From: Aptenodytes patagonicus
Taxonomy: Eukaryota; Chordata; Aves; Sphenisciformes; Spheniscidae
Reading direction: 5' to 3'
NCBI RefSeq assembly: GCF_965638725.1
Contig: NC_134950.1
Span: 26,316,932-26,380,931 of the forward strand
DNA: 64,000 nucleotides
Position 1 is the first letter of the stretch. The number at the start of each line of letters is the position of its first letter. A program made the translations under genes and the position numbers. This document shows positions 61,785 to 64,000 of the stretch, one piece after another. Below the pieces are notes generated by a model that saw only the letters and a list, made by a program, of their open reading frames with translations, searched no databases and was not told where the DNA came from.

Positions 61785-63209
61785 ATACCATTAATCTTGG
61801 AGAACAGGAGACTTGTATAAATATTTGGGGAGGGCAGTTTGTGATGTTAAGCATCAAGGGTCTAGCTTAACTTAAATCGGGGGGGAGGGAAGCTATGAGC
61901 ACATAGCACCTCTTAAAAGGAGGGTCTGAAGGAATTAGTAACACACAAAGTCAGTGTCTGACTTCTCTGACTTGTGAACAAGGGATATTGGTATAAATTC
62001 TTCTCTAGAAGAATCCTGTGTTATACTATGTGGTACAGTTAAGCTGCTTTAATGTGTTGGGAAGCTAAAGGTGTGATGATCCTCGAGTGGTGTGCAATTA
62101 AGTTTTTTTCCACACTGAACTCTGTGCTGTTGCTTCGTCAGAGGATCTAGACTTTTGTATAAGAGTTATTTTGGGTGGCAGAACTGGGAGTAGATTTAAG
62201 TCTAAAGCTGAGGTAGACTACAGAAACTGGGAAAATCAATTACACTGATAATGCAGTAAGTTTCAAAAGCTGTTTTGAAGTGTCTAGTGGTTTAATGGTT
62301 GGCCATTTAACATTGTAGGGCCAAGAAAAGCTGCTTAAGGCACACTGGCACAGTAAGTACTACTGTTTTGGGACAGTGCTTTTTGTTTGATCAGGCTGCT
62401 AGCAACACTGCTTCCTCTAGAGCCTTGTCTGCCAAAACAATACTGGTTTCAGGACTAACCTTTGTGCCAAATGATGTTACTTGATCAAGCCTAACTACAT
62501 CTGCTTTAACAGGCAAAATGCTAAGTGCAGAAAAATTACTTAAATATTAATTGGGGCGGGGTCTGAATACCTTAATGTTTCTTGTGAGGTCTGGCTCTAT
62601 AGCACAACTAGCAGGACACTTTTGCTTTCTAGCAAAATAGATGCTGGGGACACAGCAGTGAATATATGTAGCAGCGGTCTGGCTTTAGACACAGCCCCTC
62701 TAAAATGACATTTTGACAACATTGATGGAGGCTCATAAGCCCTGTTCTTTCAGTGCCTGGAGCTCACTAGTGCCAGGCTACCAAAGAGAACCACTAAGAT
62801 ACCAAAATGCCGTATTAAAAGAGTATGGGGCCTTCTAGCTAATTCAAACCACCTCTGCTATCCTAGTTTCACTTCAAGGTGACAAATAGAAAAGTATTGG
62901 TTTGCAAACCACTGCTGGAAGTGTATTTGATAAGAGGGGAAAAAGCTTTAATATCTTCAGTCAGCAATTTAAACTGTTTTTTTCTCCTTTTGTGGAAGAA
63001 ATCTATTTGCTCCTTTTAAATTCCTTTCAAAGCAAAAGGATGTCATATAAACTTCCCCCTGTTCGTCAGGTTAGTCATATTTTTCCATTACAAACCACAA
63101 CGCTCTGTATTAGCAGTTGATGCCCTTCTCTAGCTAATGACATGCAGTGAGGGCGTGCTTAGGAAATACAGGTTCTAGTAACACAACATGGTGTGGCTTC
63201 CTAGCTCCT

Positions 63210-63270
63210 TACAGTTTTCCCCTGTAAGACTTCATTTGGAGTTCTGCCTCCAGCACTGTTGAATGTTAAG
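63210..63270 (+). mobile_element. Short CR1 remnant
   Basis: Reads CCTGTAAGACTTCATTTGGAG followed by TTCTGCCTCCAGC, parallel to the CR1 block coding [14 protein letters not shown] (CTGGTGAGACCTCATCTGGAG...). Short and diverged, so moderate confidence. Confidence 0.5.
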
Positions 63271-63734
63271 GGATTGCCCTGCATAGAAGACAGTAGCCCA
63301 ATATTTGCAGGCACCCTCATGTGAATTAAACTGGTGTAATCCGCAGAGAAAAATGTTTACAAGGCACTGTGAATTGATTTGTGCTATCTTACTTGTTTCT
63401 TGCTTTGTATTTCAAGTGCTAGGTTTAGGACAATATCCAGTTAATGAACAGGGGAAAACGAGCATGTCACACGTGGCTATTCTGGAGTCTGTAGGCTTCA
63501 GTCAGTCATCTCAAGCTAGTGAAGGAGCCAAAAGCAAGTGGATTTGGATATTTAAAAGAAAGTAGAAGGGAGGAGTATTCCCTTGCTGACAGGGAATATT
63601 TTGCTCCAGTGTGAAGTCGGGGGAGGCAGAAGAGCTCACTTCTGTGCAGGCACCTGCAGCCCCCCCAAGAGCAAGGCTACAAGGGTGTACCATGGGCATG
63701 GCAGACCAGACTTGTCTACAGAGACATCATACAA

Positions 63735-64000
63735 TAGAATCATAGAATCATAGAATCATTGAGGTTGGAAAAGACCTCTAAGATCATCGAGTCCAACCGT
63801 CAACCCAACACCACCATGCCCACTAAACCATGTCCCTAAGAGCCTCATCTACACGTCTTTTAAATACCTCCAGGGATGGGGACTCCGCCACTTCCCTGGG
63901 CAGCCTGTTCCAATGTTTCACCACTCTTTCAGTAAAGAAATTTTTCCTTACATCCAATCTAAACCTCCCCTGGCGCAACTTGAGGCCATTTCCTCTCGTC
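63735..64000 (-). mobile_element. Young CR1 LINE 3' end, cut by the window edge
   Basis: Reverse complement of the 3' end of the CR1 at 43910-45231, nearly identical over more than 250 bases, including ATGATCTTAGAGGTCTTTTC and the end of the RT frame. It starts on the plus strand with three TAGAATCA units. Its 5' part lies past the window, in TP53INP1 or beyond. Confidence 0.95.

Larger units (their letters stand above)
60679..63734 (+). other. TP53INP1 intron after the second coding exon
   Basis: The next expected coding sequence (start VEAQNE..., end of the human protein PCPRQYNY) is not present. It holds a perfect 22-bp tandem duplication (61741-61784) and an old CR1 remnant (63210-63270). 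Confidence 0.7.

Noticed and set aside
1-64000. CRISPR arrays, bacterial operons, tRNA or rRNA genes
   Set aside because: No regularly spaced repeats, Shine-Dalgarno-led gene runs, or cloverleaf-like or rRNA sequences were seen; the window is vertebrate nuclear DNA.

Overview
This is a vertebrate nuclear window, almost certainly from a bird. It holds CR1 LINE copies at several ages, one of them with a still-open reverse-transcriptase frame. It also has a pair of solo LTRs of one family, AT-rich intergenic DNA, and CpG-island promoters in front of genes with many small exons. There are no bacterial-style operons. The species cannot be named from the sequence alone.

Two protein-coding genes are recognised by exon-by-exon translation. 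NDUFAF6, a mitochondrial complex I assembly factor, lies on the minus strand. All nine coding exons are present between 14940 and 35787. Joined in frame they give 328 residues, close to the 333 of the human protein. Eight splice junctions keep the frame; intron 2 needs a GC donor to do so. TP53INP1 (p53-inducible nuclear protein 1) starts on the plus strand. Its CpG-island promoter and probable noncoding exon 1 are near 56.1-56.4 kb, and two coding exons lie at 59767-59878 and 60327-60678. The C-terminal exons are beyond the right edge. The two genes are head to head about 20.6 kb apart, the same arrangement as in mammals.

Layout: 1-3.05 kb, AT-rich with no gene seen. 3.1-4.0 kb, a CpG island with a probable minus-strand promoter; from known synteny it is likely that of PLEKHF2, whose coding exon is not in the window. 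4.2-14.9 kb, intergenic. 14.9-35.8 kb, NDUFAF6, with two solo LTRs in intron 3. 35.9-56.1 kb, intergenic DNA with CR1 copies, a GC-richer patch carrying unexplained ORFs, and old local duplications. 56.1-64 kb, TP53INP1, with a perfect 37-bp-arm inverted repeat just upstream of its promoter and a young CR1 tail running off the window end.

The two genes do not form a pathway together. NDUFAF6 acts in mitochondria on respiratory complex I. TP53INP1 acts in the nucleus and at autophagosomes in the p53 stress response. No novel multi-gene system was found. The most useful leads are the GC-AG intron of NDUFAF6, the long GC palindrome at the TP53INP1 promoter, and the duplicated segments that match no repeat family I recognise.
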